Source of the DNA: a virus
Length of the DNA stretch: 52,018 nt
Reading direction: 5' to 3' (one strand)
IMG/VR virus record: IMGVR_UViG_3300044691_000304
Coordinates: 1-52,018 of that record
Part shown: positions 38,720 to 46,525 of the stretch, one piece after another
How positions within the stretch are numbered: position 1 is the stretch's first letter
How the letters are laid out: each line of letters begins with the position of its first letter
Made by a program: the position numbers and the translations under genes
Notes under the pieces: generated by a model
What the model saw: only the letters and a program-made list of their open reading frames with translations
The model's database searches: none
What the model was told of the DNA's origin: nothing

Positions 38720-39148
38720 ATGGCGACATTTAACAAATTCAACTGCTTTGCGCTCGACGTTGCGAACGCGCTTCACGACATGAAAACGGGCACGTCGCAC
38801 GTTTACAAGGTCTATCTGACCAACACGCTACCCGTCGCCACGAACACGGTCTATAACACTCCAGCCGATCTCTCTACGGCAAACGGCTACACTGCCGGCG
38901 GCGTTTCGGTCGGCGTCATTACAGGGTCGCAAACCTCCGGCGTGTTCAAGTTTATCGGCGGTACGGACCCTGTAGTGACGGCAACCGGCGCGGTGGGGCC
39001 GTTCCGCTATGCTGTGCTGTATAATGCCACATCGGCCACGAAGCCGCTTATCGGTTGGTGGGACTATGGTTCAAACATCACTCTTGCCAACGGCGAGACT
39101 TTCACGGTCGACCTCGATCAGACAAACGGCATTCTGACGCTCACCTAA
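38720..39148 (+). CDS. Conserved small virion protein of the fibre region
   Basis: The 142-residue protein begins MATFNKFNCFALDVANALHDMKTGTSHVYKVYLTNTLPVATNTVYNTPADLSTANGYTAGG. This N-terminal pattern is widespread in phage structural proteins near the tail fibres. The remainder is beta-rich and ends TFTVDLDQTNGILTLT. Role in assembly or display unknown. It has a normal operon gap of three bases before the next gene. Confidence 0.65.
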   Translation: MATFNKFNCFALDVANALHDMKTGTSHVYKVYLTNTLPVATNTVYNTPADLSTANGYTAGGVSVGVITGSQTSGVFKFIGGTDPVVTATGAVGPFRYAVLYNATSATKPLIGWWDYGSNITLANGETFTVDLDQTNGILTLT

Positions 39149-39151
39149 CCA

Positions 39152-42100
39152 GTGAAAATTAATCTAAGGATAGGCTTGTTTTCGCGGCTTGTTATTGCCG
39201 CTAGCCCATCCGTGTCCAGCGTCTTGACGCTCGCCAAAAGCTCTTTTGTCGTCAAAATTATTAAGGCGCCTAAAAACCACCGCGCTGCCGTCGTTTTGTC
39301 GGCCGGTGTCGGATCTTTTGCGATGACCGCTCAGGATGCGGTCATCACGGTCCAACGTGGGCTGGCGGCGGATGTCGGATCATTTTCGATTGCGGGCGTC
39401 GCTGGAGCCTTGACTAAGGAGGCTCCTGGCGAGTTCGTCCTTGCCGCATTACACGCTGCATTCACGGTATCTGGTCAAGACGCGGTCCTTCGCAGCGCGC
39501 GCGTTTTGGTGGCCAGTGTCGGATCGCTTGCGCTATCAGGTCAAGCGGCGATTCTTACGATGCGGCGTAGGCTAGTGGCTGCGACTGGATCGTTCTTGCT
39601 ATCTGGTCAAGCTGCGATCCCGACGACGCAGCGTAGGGTAGCGGCGGCGGCGGGATCGCTTTCGGTGGCCGGCATTGCTGCGGGCTTGACCAAAACGACG
39701 CCGGGCGCGCTCGTTCTCGCTGCGGCGCCGGGGTCGTTCACCGTATCCGGTCAAGCGGCGGCCCTTTCCAGTAGTGCTGCATCATTTACCCCAGCCTGGC
39801 GAACGCTTCAGCTAGGCGCAGGCGGCCAGATCACCAACATCGATATCATGGCCGACGGCACCACGGTCATCAGAACGGACACCTATGGAGCCTATCTAAA
39901 GCTCGGCTCCGGTTCGGCTAGTTGGGGTGGCAGCAGCTACGCGGCGCCCGCATGGCAGCAGCTATTCACCGTCAACACGATGGCGGGAATGACCCAGGCC
40001 GATTTCTTTGTATTTGTCGACGCCCTCAACATGGGCTGCTTCGAAATAGCGGTCGCACCGAGTAACACCAACGTCGCCTATGCGATCGTCGCCGGCTATG
40101 TCTGGGTCACCCAGAACCTGCAGGCCGGAGCGAACGTCTCCTGGACGCGGCTTTCTCTCACGTCGACCTATAGCGGCAATACCAACGGGTCGAAAGAGCG
40201 CAGCAAGTTCATCGCAATCGATCCGAATGATCCGGACAAGGCCGTGTTTTCGGTTTCCGGCGGCGTTTACTACACGCTCAACGGCACCGGCGCCACCCCG
40301 ACGTTCACGGCGACATCCATCACGCAAGCCGCAACGCCCAATATCATTGCCTGGGATCCGGCTTCTTCTTCGCATCTGTGGATCGGCAAAGACGGTACCG
40401 GGGTCTACGAGAGTACGACTGGGCCGAGCGGCGCCTTCACACTGACGAGCGGGACGCAAACCGGCGTCTACAAGATGGTCTGCGATAAATTCTCGCAGCT
40501 TTGGTTGCTGACGGTCGCGACCGGCATCAGCAATATCTACCGGTTCAAGAACGGCGTCGGCTGGACCACGGTTGCAATAGGGGCGACCGACAGCTGGGTC
40601 AATATCGCCATCGATCCCGCCAGCGCATCAAGCGCCGCAAACCACGTTGTTGTCACCAGCTACGGCGGCCAGCCGAACGTCAGTTCGAATAATGGTAGTA
40701 GCTGGACGGGGGCGTTCTCTAATCAGACGGTAAGTATCCCCGGAACCGAGCCGAGTTGGTTCGCTAATGCCAATCAGAGCAGCGGCGGCATTATTTTCCT
40801 GAGTACGCTCGATATTGAGTTTGATGGCTCAGGAAATCTGTATAACGCGGCCGGCATCGGAGTCTGGACAACGCCGGCGCCAGTATCGGCCAGCAGCGCC
40901 GTATGGACCTCGTTCTCGCTTGGGATCGAGCAGCTTATTCCGAACAGGGTTATTTCTCCGCCGGGTGGATCGCCGGTCGTTGCGACTTGGGATCGTGCGT
41001 TCTTCCTGTGTCAGAACCCTGATATTTTCCCCACCAAGAATTTGCCGATCGATAGCAGCAACATCATCTGCGACGGCTGGGCGATTGACTACGCCTCCAA
41101 TGATCCGACGTTCCTCGCCGGATGGGCGGGGCGCGCCAGCAACCAAGGCTGTTCCTCGACGGACGGCGGTAACACCTTCACCCGATGGACCGGATTCCCG
41201 GCCGCGACCAACATCGGCGGCGACATCGCGGTCTCCACATCGCTCAACTTTGTCCTGTTCCCCGGCAACGGCGGCGGCCAATCGTTGCAATACACCCTGG
41301 ATGGTGGCGCGACGTGGGCGGCCTGCGTCGGTATCACGGGAGTCTACGGTTCCCAGAGCGGGTTTAATGCGCTCGCGGCAGAGCGCGCCGGGGCGTCCGG
41401 CACTTTCTGCGCGGTCGATTTCTCGACCGGTGATTTCTACAAATCGACCAACGGGGGCGCTAACTGGACCAAGGTCGCGACGTTCGCAGCCTCCGGTGTC
41501 GATGGCGGCGGCGCCGATGTGTTCGAGTCGATGCCCGGCCAGGCGGGGACCTACTTCTTCTCAGGCGGTGGCAGCAGCGGCACGCACCCGCACACCAATC
41601 GTCTCTGGAAGAGTACGAACTACTGCTCCAACTGGTCCGCCATCAGCAATGTCGTTGAAGTCTGGGCGTTTGGCTTCGGCGCGCCGAAACCCGGATTCAC
41701 CCCCGCCACGATCTATATCGTCGGCTGGTACAATGGCGTCTTCGGCTTCTACCAGAGCAGCGATATCGGCGCGACCTGGACCGCCTGCCAACTGTCGGCG
41801 GGTCAGACGACATTCCCCATGGGAGCGGTCTCATATCCCTACAGCCTGACCGGAGACATGAACGTCTACGGCCGGATGTACACCGGGGTGAACGGGGCCG
41901 GGTTTGCCTATGTGGACACGCAGGACGCCTGCCCCTGGGTGAACTTCTCGAACGCCAAGCCGCATCAGAATTTCACCGGTACCGTCACGCTGACGGCCAA
42001 GCACTCCGGGCTGGTGCCTGTTTCAGGCGTTCAGTTCAGCGTGGACGGCGTGAACATCGGCTCGGCTCAAACCGGTGCGGGACCATATTCCGTCTCGTGG

Positions 42101-42199
42101 GTGACCGGAGGCGTCACAACCGGGGCGCACACTTTGAAGGTGACGGCGACCGGGGCCAACGGCAGCGGATCATTTTCGATCCCTATCACGACTCATTGA
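39152..42199 (+). CDS. Tail spike candidate: N-terminal repeats, beta-propeller with Asp-boxes, Ig-like C-terminus
   Basis: From a GTG at 39152 it encodes 1015 residues. Residues 45-210 hold about seven degenerate repeats built on GSF/L-n-S-GQ-AA-L-T with VLAA between them. Residues 210-930 form a beta-propeller of the sialidase/GH74 superfamily with Asp-box motifs SSNNGSSW, STNGGANW, STNYCSNW and SSDIGATW. The C-terminal 80 residues are an Ig-like domain (TVTLTAKHSGLVPVSGVQFSVDG). GH74-type propellers cut beta-glucan or xyloglucan chains, so this may be a depolymerase for plant-associated or capsular polysaccharide. The catalytic acids cannot be fixed by eye. Confidence 0.65.
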   Translation: MKINLRIGLFSRLVIAASPSVSSVLTLAKSSFVVKIIKAPKNHRAAVVLSAGVGSFAMTAQDAVITVQRGLAADVGSFSIAGVAGALTKEAPGEFVLAALHAAFTVSGQDAVLRSARVLVASVGSLALSGQAAILTMRRRLVAATGSFLLSGQAAIPTTQRRVAAAAGSLSVAGIAAGLTKTTPGALVLAAAPGSFTVSGQAAALSSSAASFTPAWRTLQLGAGGQITNIDIMADGTTVIRTDTYGAYLKLGSGSASWGGSSYAAPAWQQLFTVNTMAGMTQADFFVFVDALNMGCFEIAVAPSNTNVAYAIVAGYVWVTQNLQAGANVSWTRLSLTSTYSGNTNGSKERSKFIAIDPNDPDKAVFSVSGGVYYTLNGTGATPTFTATSITQAATPNIIAWDPASSSHLWIGKDGTGVYESTTGPSGAFTLTSGTQTGVYKMVCDKFSQLWLLTVATGISNIYRFKNGVGWTTVAIGATDSWVNIAIDPASASSAANHVVVTSYGGQPNVSSNNGSSWTGAFSNQTVSIPGTEPSWFANANQSSGGIIFLSTLDIEFDGSGNLYNAAGIGVWTTPAPVSASSAVWTSFSLGIEQLIPNRVISPPGGSPVVATWDRAFFLCQNPDIFPTKNLPIDSSNIICDGWAIDYASNDPTFLAGWAGRASNQGCSSTDGGNTFTRWTGFPAATNIGGDIAVSTSLNFVLFPGNGGGQSLQYTLDGGATWAACVGITGVYGSQSGFNALAAERAGASGTFCAVDFSTGDFYKSTNGGANWTKVATFAASGVDGGGADVFESMPGQAGTYFFSGGGSSGTHPHTNRLWKSTNYCSNWSAISNVVEVWAFGFGAPKPGFTPATIYIVGWYNGVFGFYQSSDIGATWTACQLSAGQTTFPMGAVSYPYSLTGDMNVYGRMYTGVNGAGFAYVDTQDACPWVNFSNAKPHQNFTGTVTLTAKHSGLVPVSGVQFSVDGVNIGSAQTGAGPYSVSWVTGGVTTGAHTLKVTATGANGSGSFSIPITTH

Positions 42200-42234
42200 G
42201 AGGCAGCGCGGCTGATCAGGGATAGCAAGCCGGA

Positions 42235-42441
42235 CTAGGATGGTGGTTGGCCAGCACCGTCAGGGTGCGGCGTCGGTGCGGCCTTGATGCTCAAGGCAAT
42301 GTCATCACTGAACACCATCCGAGCGGTCGCTTCAAACGCCTGAAGCCATCGGACGCGATCCGCCATCGGCCATTCATCGCCCGGCGGCGGCAGCAGCTTG
42401 AACAGTTCGCGCATGACGGGTGGCATTTCATCGTAGGTCAT
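42235..42441 (-). CDS. Small conserved rhizobial phage protein
   Basis: The 68-residue protein starts MTYDEMPPVMRELFKLLPPPGDEWPMADRVRWLQAFEA with an AGGAG site seven bases upstream. Helix plus Pro-rich loop, no known domain. It is on the minus strand, convergent with the tail-spike gene, and ends 36 bases from it. It lies between the late operon and the terminator hairpin at 42587. Confidence 0.7.
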   Translation of the reverse strand: MTYDEMPPVMRELFKLLPPPGDEWPMADRVRWLQAFEATARMVFSDDIALSIKAAPTPHPDGAGQPPS

Positions 42442-42586
42442 GCTATATCTCCTTTGCCGATGCGGTTGAAAAACGGTAATCCAGCCCTACTAGGGTTTCG
42501 CGGTTCGCGGACGCAAGTGGACTATCGCACGGGAGAGTAGGCGAGGGCGTCGGACATCTTGTTACCCGAGATCGCTTTATTCCCAG

Positions 42587-42610
42587 AAGCAGCCCCCGCG
42601 GGGGCTGCTT
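42587..42610. terminator. Perfect palindromic terminator hairpin, likely two-way
   Basis: A 24-base perfect palindrome AAGCAGCCCC...CTGCTT is followed by TTTCGT on the plus strand. The transposon inserted only a few bases to its right. Before the insertion it stood 42 bases beyond the last gene of the leftward operon (47090-47242). Confidence 0.7.
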
Positions 42611-42615
42611 TCGTC
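42608..42615 (+). repeat. Target site duplication, left copy
   Basis: CTTTCGTC, identical and in direct orientation to 47062-47069. Eight bases is the duplication length known for IS1595-family elements. Confidence 0.9.
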
Positions 42616-42638
42616 CGGCATTAGGTAGCAAACTCACC
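42616..42638 (+). repeat. Transposon terminal inverted repeat, left
   Basis: CGGCATTAGG...AAACTCACC, 23 bases, exact inverted match to 47039-47061; similarity stops at the next base on both sides. Confidence 0.92.
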
Positions 42639-42865
42639 AAGCCCGAAAATCGCGAGATACCGCCCGTTTCGGCGCGTTTTCGGCTGTCCGCGACAGAATC
42701 ACCGGGTCGGGCGCGCCCCTCGAATCACACCGGGGAACTTTGAGTCAAGGCCAGACTCAAGAGTTATCCACATTTTCAGCCAAGTTGTTTCGGGGGGAAA
42801 CAACGAACATTCATTGATGGAATGCAAGGTTTACCTTGACTGCCACAAGCCAGAAGGCGCATATC
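42639..42865. other. Left-end non-coding region of the transposon with two hairpins
   Basis: With 42442-42586 outside the element this makes a 424-base stretch without a convincing gene. Inside the element it holds two perfect hairpins: TTGAGTC/GACTCAA with a seven-base loop (42740-42760) and GTTGTTTC/GAAACAAC around a GGGGG loop (42784-42804). They lie 60-125 bases upstream of the first cargo gene and could be operators, attenuators or transposase-binding features. Confidence 0.5.
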
Positions 42866-43330
42866 ATGATCATGGCAACCGACCCCTTCGCAATGCTGCG
42901 CTACCGGCGAAAAGAGATCGCCGCCGAGTCGCACGACCTCAGAGCAAAGCTACAGGCCCTTGAGGCCGAAGACGAGGAATTGGCTTCGGCAGAGAAGGTG
43001 ATTTCGCGCTTTGGTGGGGTCGAAGTCCCCGACCCGGAAACGACCCCCTCCAGCAACGGAAAGCCGATCGGAACGCCGACGACGCCGAACATGATTTTAG
43101 CGCTGCTCAAGGAAGCTGTGGCCCAAGGCAAGCCGGGGCTTGAGCCGAAAGATATGCAGATGACGATTGCAAGGCGATGGTGGCCGACCGTCAAGTCCGA
43201 GGATGTCGGCCCGACCGCGTGGCGTATGTGGAAAGACGGCAGACTTACGAAATCTGGCTCTGTTTACATGATTCCAGGCAGCTCAGCGGCCGCAGACCTC
43301 CTTGGGGAGGACCCTGCGACCGCTGGTTAG
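42866..43330 (+). CDS. Cargo protein: coiled coil plus winged-helix-like domain (left end)
   Basis: I use the ATG at 42866 (AGAAGG eight bases upstream); a TTG at 42836 is possible. The 154 residues comprise an N-terminal coiled coil (RYRRKEIAAESHDLRAKLQALEAEDEELASAEKVI), a Pro/Ser linker, and a C-terminal winged-helix-like part (PNMILALLKEAVAQG, ...DVGPTAWRMWKDGRLTKSGSVYMIPG). The layout mirrors the protein at the other end (46526-46969), in opposite orientation. It may sense or regulate; no catalytic motif. Confidence 0.65.
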   Translation: MIMATDPFAMLRYRRKEIAAESHDLRAKLQALEAEDEELASAEKVISRFGGVEVPDPETTPSSNGKPIGTPTTPNMILALLKEAVAQGKPGLEPKDMQMTIARRWWPTVKSEDVGPTAWRMWKDGRLTKSGSVYMIPGSSAAADLLGEDPATAG

Positions 43331-43458
43331 CTTTTGGGGGTAGCACGTTGCGGGCTGTCGGTTGTCCACCCACCGGCCCGAGGATGCGAGTTCCTCTACC
43401 TCCACCTAGTCCCCTCTCGCGTCAACGGGAGGGTCGGAAGGCCCCATAAAGGGGCCGG

Positions 43459-43507
43459 GAACGGGTCGTTATCGTGTTTGACCGCGGTGGCGGCCCGTTC
43501 TTCTTTT
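43459..43507 (+). terminator. Candidate terminator after the left-end cargo gene
   Basis: GAACGGG (43459-43465) and CCCGTTC (43494-43500) can pair around a 28-base internal region and are followed by TTCTTTT. A second hairpin GGCCCC-ATAAA-GGGGCC lies just upstream (about 43440-43456). Confidence 0.5.
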
Positions 43508-43549
43508 ACCCTAACCTGAATCGGCTAGGTTCGTCTAGGACAAATGGTC

Positions 43550-43774
43550 CTATGGTTTCAAAACACTGATCCCGCTAGCTTTATCGTCATCCCAGAATGA
43601 AACGCCGCCCTTTTCCAGCACAGCTTGCATTGCCGCTAGATTGTTCCGCGTCGGAACCCTGCGGGTCGCCTCAAAGTCCCGAACCGTCGAAACGCCGACG
43701 TTCGCGCTTTTTGCAAGCGCGTCTTGAGGCAAACCTAGCCATGCTCGCGCGGCTCGGCATTGTTCAGGGCTCAT
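43550..43774 (-). CDS. Small XRE-family HTH regulator
   Basis: The 74-residue protein is a single HTH domain: QCRAARAWLGLPQDALAKSANVGVSTVRDFEATRRVPTRNNLAAMQAVLEKGGVSFWDD. The ending with GVSFWDDD is typical of the rhizobial small XRE family. Encoded divergently from the transposase with 108 bases between the starts, it could repress the transposase promoter. Confidence 0.8.
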   Translation of the reverse strand: MSPEQCRAARAWLGLPQDALAKSANVGVSTVRDFEATRRVPTRNNLAAMQAVLEKGGVSFWDDDKASGISVLKP

Positions 43775-43882
43775 CCGGCGAAAATAGTGACGTAAAAGAA
43801 TTTCGTCAAGGTCAACGATTTAAGTTGACGCCATTACTTTCAGCGCTTATCACTGAGGTCAACGGAAACCGTTGGTCTCAGA

Positions 43883-44845
43883 ATGTCGCAGCACTTCCTT
43901 CTCACGGCAAAGGCGAGGTCGCTAAGTTTAGCGAAGGTCGCCCGTTTGTCGGACGAGGAAGCCTATCAGACCTTCAAGCTGATCCGTTGGGCCGCCACTG
44001 ACGGCGCTCCGGTCTGCCCGCGTTGCGGCTGTGTCGCCGTCTATACCTACGCGACCCGCAAGCTGTTCAAGTGCAAAGCCTGCAACCACCAATTCAGCGT
44101 TACCAGCGGGACGATTTTCGCCAGCCGCAAGTTGCCAATTCGCGACTACCTCCTGGCGATTGCAATTTTCGTCAACGGCGCGAAGGGCCATGCCGCCCTT
44201 CAACTGAGCCGCGACTTGGATTGCCAGTACAAGACAGCCTTTGTCATGTCGCACAAAATCCGCGAAGCGCTCGCGTCGGAAGCCAAGGGCGCGACCGTTT
44301 CCGGTGAGGTCGAAGTGGACGGCGCATACTTCGGCGGCCACGTTCGCCCGGCGAACAAAAAGACTGATCGCAAGGACCGTCGCCTTGCGGAAAACCAGAC
44401 CGGCAAGCGCCGCGTGGTTGTCATCATGCGCGAGCGCGGCGGTCGCACGCTGCCTTTCGTGTTCAAGTCTGAGGATGCTTCGGTCGTCACCATCGCCCGC
44501 ACCGTTGCGCCCGGCAGCACGGTCTATGCCGACGAGGCAACCCATTGGGACGCGCTACATGCGCGCTTCCTGACGAAGCGTATTAATCACTCTGAGGCGT
44601 ATTCAACGGACGAAGCCAACACTAATCAAGCGGAGTCGTTTTTCTCGCGACTTCGCCGTGCAGAGATCGGCATTCATCACCACGTCGCAGGCCCGTATCT
44701 TTCGGCCTATGCCAGCGAAATGGCTTGGCGCGAAAACAATCGCCGCGTGAGCAATGGCGAGCAATATTTGATGACGACTAGCGCAGCCCTCACTCACCCG
44801 GTTTCGCGGCAGTGGAAGGGCTATTGGCAGCGCGCGCAACGGTAA
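43883..44845 (+). CDS. IS1595-family transposase (ISXO2-like DDE)
   Basis: The 320-residue protein has an N-terminal zinc ribbon (CPRCGC at 45-50, CKACNHQF at 64-71), then GTIFASRKLPIRDYLLAIAIF. The DDE core has Asp146 in EVEVDGAYFGGH, Asp217 in VYADEATHWD and Glu251 in NQAESFFSRLRRAEIGIHHH, and the closing AWRENNRR. Full length with all catalytic residues, so the element should be mobile. The opening MSQHFLLTAKARSLSLAKVARLSDEEAY is typical of the family. Confidence 0.95.
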   Translation: MSQHFLLTAKARSLSLAKVARLSDEEAYQTFKLIRWAATDGAPVCPRCGCVAVYTYATRKLFKCKACNHQFSVTSGTIFASRKLPIRDYLLAIAIFVNGAKGHAALQLSRDLDCQYKTAFVMSHKIREALASEAKGATVSGEVEVDGAYFGGHVRPANKKTDRKDRRLAENQTGKRRVVVIMRERGGRTLPFVFKSEDASVVTIARTVAPGSTVYADEATHWDALHARFLTKRINHSEAYSTDEANTNQAESFFSRLRRAEIGIHHHVAGPYLSAYASEMAWRENNRRVSNGEQYLMTTSAALTHPVSRQWKGYWQRAQR

Positions 44846-44854
44846 TTTTGCGCC

Positions 44855-45061
44855 CTATTCGGTGGTCGGAACGGCCTGCTCCTCGTGATATTTTTCAGCA
44901 ATCATCTGCTCAATGCGCTGGGTGAGGACGTATCGCGCTATGTCCCCTTCGGACGCGCCCAAGGCCGTTTTCCGCTTGAGGAGCCGGAGGTAAGCATACA
45001 CGTTCCGCGATACGGTTAGCCGTATCAGGATCGTATCTTCCTTTTGGGGAGCCCCCGCCAT
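44855..45061 (-). CDS. Small RHH-like cargo protein
   Basis: The 68-residue protein (MAGAPQKEDTILIRLTVSRNVYAYLRLLKRKTALGASEGDIARYVLTQRIEQMIAE) has a strand followed by two helices, as in ribbon-helix-helix regulators. It is convergent with the transposase, nine bases apart. It may regulate transposition or be part of the tRNA/toxin group; not proven. Confidence 0.55.
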   Translation of the reverse strand: MAGAPQKEDTILIRLTVSRNVYAYLRLLKRKTALGASEGDIARYVLTQRIEQMIAEKYHEEQAVPTTE

Positions 45062-45153
45062 ACTCTACTCGGCGCAATTTTATGCGTAAAAGCGACATTA
45101 AAATGCTTGCCTGAAAGAGTCGACTCTGGCATTGTATTTGCGATAAAGAAAAA

Positions 45154-45174
45154 GGCCCCCTCATCGAGGGAGCC
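45154..45174 (-). terminator. Terminator for the tRNA-like gene
   Basis: On the minus strand GGCTCCCTC-GAT-GAGGGGGCC forms a nine-pair stem (one G-T) followed by TTTTTC. It stands 14 bases after the encoded CCA of the tRNA-like gene. Confidence 0.8.
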
Positions 45175-45187
45175 TTGATCTACCGGA

Positions 45188-45264
45188 TGGTACTAGGGGT
45201 CGGATTCGAACCAACAACCCTCTCGCGACCAACGAGCCACTCTACCAATTGAGCTACACCTAGC
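45188..45264 (-). tRNA. tRNA-Thr(GGT)-like gene, degenerate, inside the transposon
   Basis: The minus strand folds as a tRNA: D arm GCTC-AATTGGTA-GAGT, anticodon arm GCTCG-TTGGTCG-CGAGA with anticodon GGT, T arm GTTGG-TTCGAAT-CCGAC and an encoded ACCA end. The best acceptor register (GCTAGGT with CCCTAGT) has one mismatch and leaves three instead of two linker bases. The anticodon stem has one G-A mismatch and position 37 is C rather than a purine. C2-G71, anticodon GGU and A73 agree with threonine identity. It has its own terminator, so it may be expressed; it could also be a decaying copy. Confidence 0.6.
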
Positions 45265-45301
45265 CCACCCGTTTCGGAAGCTGCTCTAACAGCCTCCACA
45301 G

Positions 45302-45333
45302 AACGCCCCGAGGAATCGGGGCGTTTTGTTTTT
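45302..45333 (+). terminator. Orphan plus-strand terminator
   Basis: AACGCCCCGA and TCGGGGCGTT form a perfect ten-pair stem with a GGAA loop, followed by TTGTTTTT. No plus-strand gene lies directly upstream: the transposase ends 450 bases earlier, and the tRNA-like gene is on the other strand. A small RNA or antisense transcript across the tRNA region may end here. 45334-45534 holds no other feature I can support. Confidence 0.7.
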
Positions 45334-45534
45334 ACGCCATCTTAACCGCGGTTGTCTATGATTAGCAGTCGTTCCTGAATCAAATACTAAATATGGTGGA
45401 AAGGTCGGGATAACAGGAATCTATCCCGCGCCTGTGACGGCTCAAGTATCAGTGAGTCCTCAGGGATTCCCAAGGGAAAAAATATCAGCCATTGGCCGAC
45501 GCCGCTGTTCACAGGCGTCCAGGATCAAAAGATT

Positions 45535-45915
45535 TCATTTTAGAAATCGCTTGCCTGCAAAGCCCAGAGCCCCGCCAAATCCGCCGGTAAATAGAAATTG
45601 GTATATTTCTTTAAGCTCGGTGTTCCCAAGCCAACGTCGGTCAAGCGGCATGACGTCGTTTAGGACGATTGCGCCCAAGAGAACGGCCGCCATCAAACCC
45701 ATAAAGTACATTCCACAAACAACAAGCTTGTGTATGTGACCATCAGCCTTATCCGACCTAAGAAGCTGATTAAATTTGTTGACTGCTTCCCGATCAGAAA
45801 GATCGATGCCTGCGGCAATGGCAGAGGCTTCGCCAAGAGCTTGCGTGCCCTCGCCCGCTTCAATTGGCGTCGGTTGCGGTAGGTTAAGCGGCGGCGCCAT
45901 GAGCCCTGTGTTCAT
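45535..45915 (-). CDS. Membrane protein partner of the DUF4065 protein, toxin candidate
   Basis: The 126-residue protein (ATG 45915; ATG 45900 also possible) has a polar Pro-rich start, a helical linker (DLSDREAVNKFNQLLRSDKADGHIH), a membrane span KLVVCGMYFMGLMAAVLLGAIVL and a weaker second hydrophobic region ending GFAGKRFLK. Its start overlaps the end of the DUF4065 gene by 32 bases. Panacea systems (DUF4065 antitoxins) are known to pair with varied toxins, including membrane-active ones, which makes this the toxin candidate. The pairing is inference. Confidence 0.6.
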   Translation of the reverse strand: MNTGLMAPPLNLPQPTPIEAGEGTQALGEASAIAAGIDLSDREAVNKFNQLLRSDKADGHIHKLVVCGMYFMGLMAAVLLGAIVLNDVMPLDRRWLGNTELKEIYQFLFTGGFGGALGFAGKRFLK

Positions 45916-46366
45916 TCAGGGCTTTATAGTGTGCCGCGATATTGGAATTTGAAATGACGGCATTCTTGCCGGCATTATTCCAAGCATCAGACCACGGCGT
46001 ATCGGGCTGATGGGTCATGTTGGAAAGCTGCACGCCACTCAGATGACCATAAGCCTTATAAACAGCGGCTATCAGGGATTTAGCTTCTGGCGATAACTCT
46101 TGCGGGTCAGTGTCGCCTGGAATTGGGAAGCCAACGGGCTGAGCCCCAAACTGCTTGATGGCATGGTACAGCGACGGGACAACCGGCCCGTATTGCCACG
46201 CCTGCGCCGGCTCGTTGAGAAGCGGTCCACTCAAGTGAATGAACGACCAGCCATGGGTTATGTAAACGAGCTTTAGGAGTTTGAGAGGAGTCAGACCGCG
46301 CGGCGGGTCATCGGTTTGCGCCAATCGCAAAAACTCGTTTGCCACTTTGATTGCGTTGTAGGGCAT
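45884..46366 (-). CDS. DUF4065 (Panacea) protein, antitoxin candidate
   Basis: From the ATG at 46366 (AGGTGG six bases upstream) it encodes 160 residues. The DUF4065 pattern is clear: MPYNAIKVANEFLRLA, LTPLKLLKLVYITHGWSFIHL, AWQYGPVVPSLYHAIKQFG and LSNMTHQPDTPWSDAWN. The domain occurs in SocA-like proteins and in Panacea antitoxins that neutralise many toxin types. No separate DNA-binding domain is attached. It is the first gene of a two-gene minus-strand unit with the membrane protein. Confidence 0.8.
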   Translation of the reverse strand: MPYNAIKVANEFLRLAQTDDPPRGLTPLKLLKLVYITHGWSFIHLSGPLLNEPAQAWQYGPVVPSLYHAIKQFGAQPVGFPIPGDTDPQELSPEAKSLIAAVYKAYGHLSGVQLSNMTHQPDTPWSDAWNNAGKNAVISNSNIAAHYKALNEHRAHGAAA

Positions 46367-46525
46367 TGGTACCACCTGTGGACCGCATACACATAGCGAT
46401 TCGCCGTTAACAAGTCCATACGCCAGCGGGCTAAACTCTTGAAATGACTGAAGGTTTCAAAGTTGCCGATTCGTTTTCTGCAATGGATAGAACAACCTAC
46501 GGTAAAATTACCGCGTCAGAATTAT

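Noticed and set aside
43597-44001. Plus-strand frame of 134 codons across the HTH gene and transposase start
   Set aside because: Antisense of the HTH gene and out of frame with the transposase; low-complexity composition.
45434-45739. Plus-strand frame opposite the membrane toxin candidate
   Set aside because: Antisense composition, no ribosome site, overlaps the better supported minus-strand gene.
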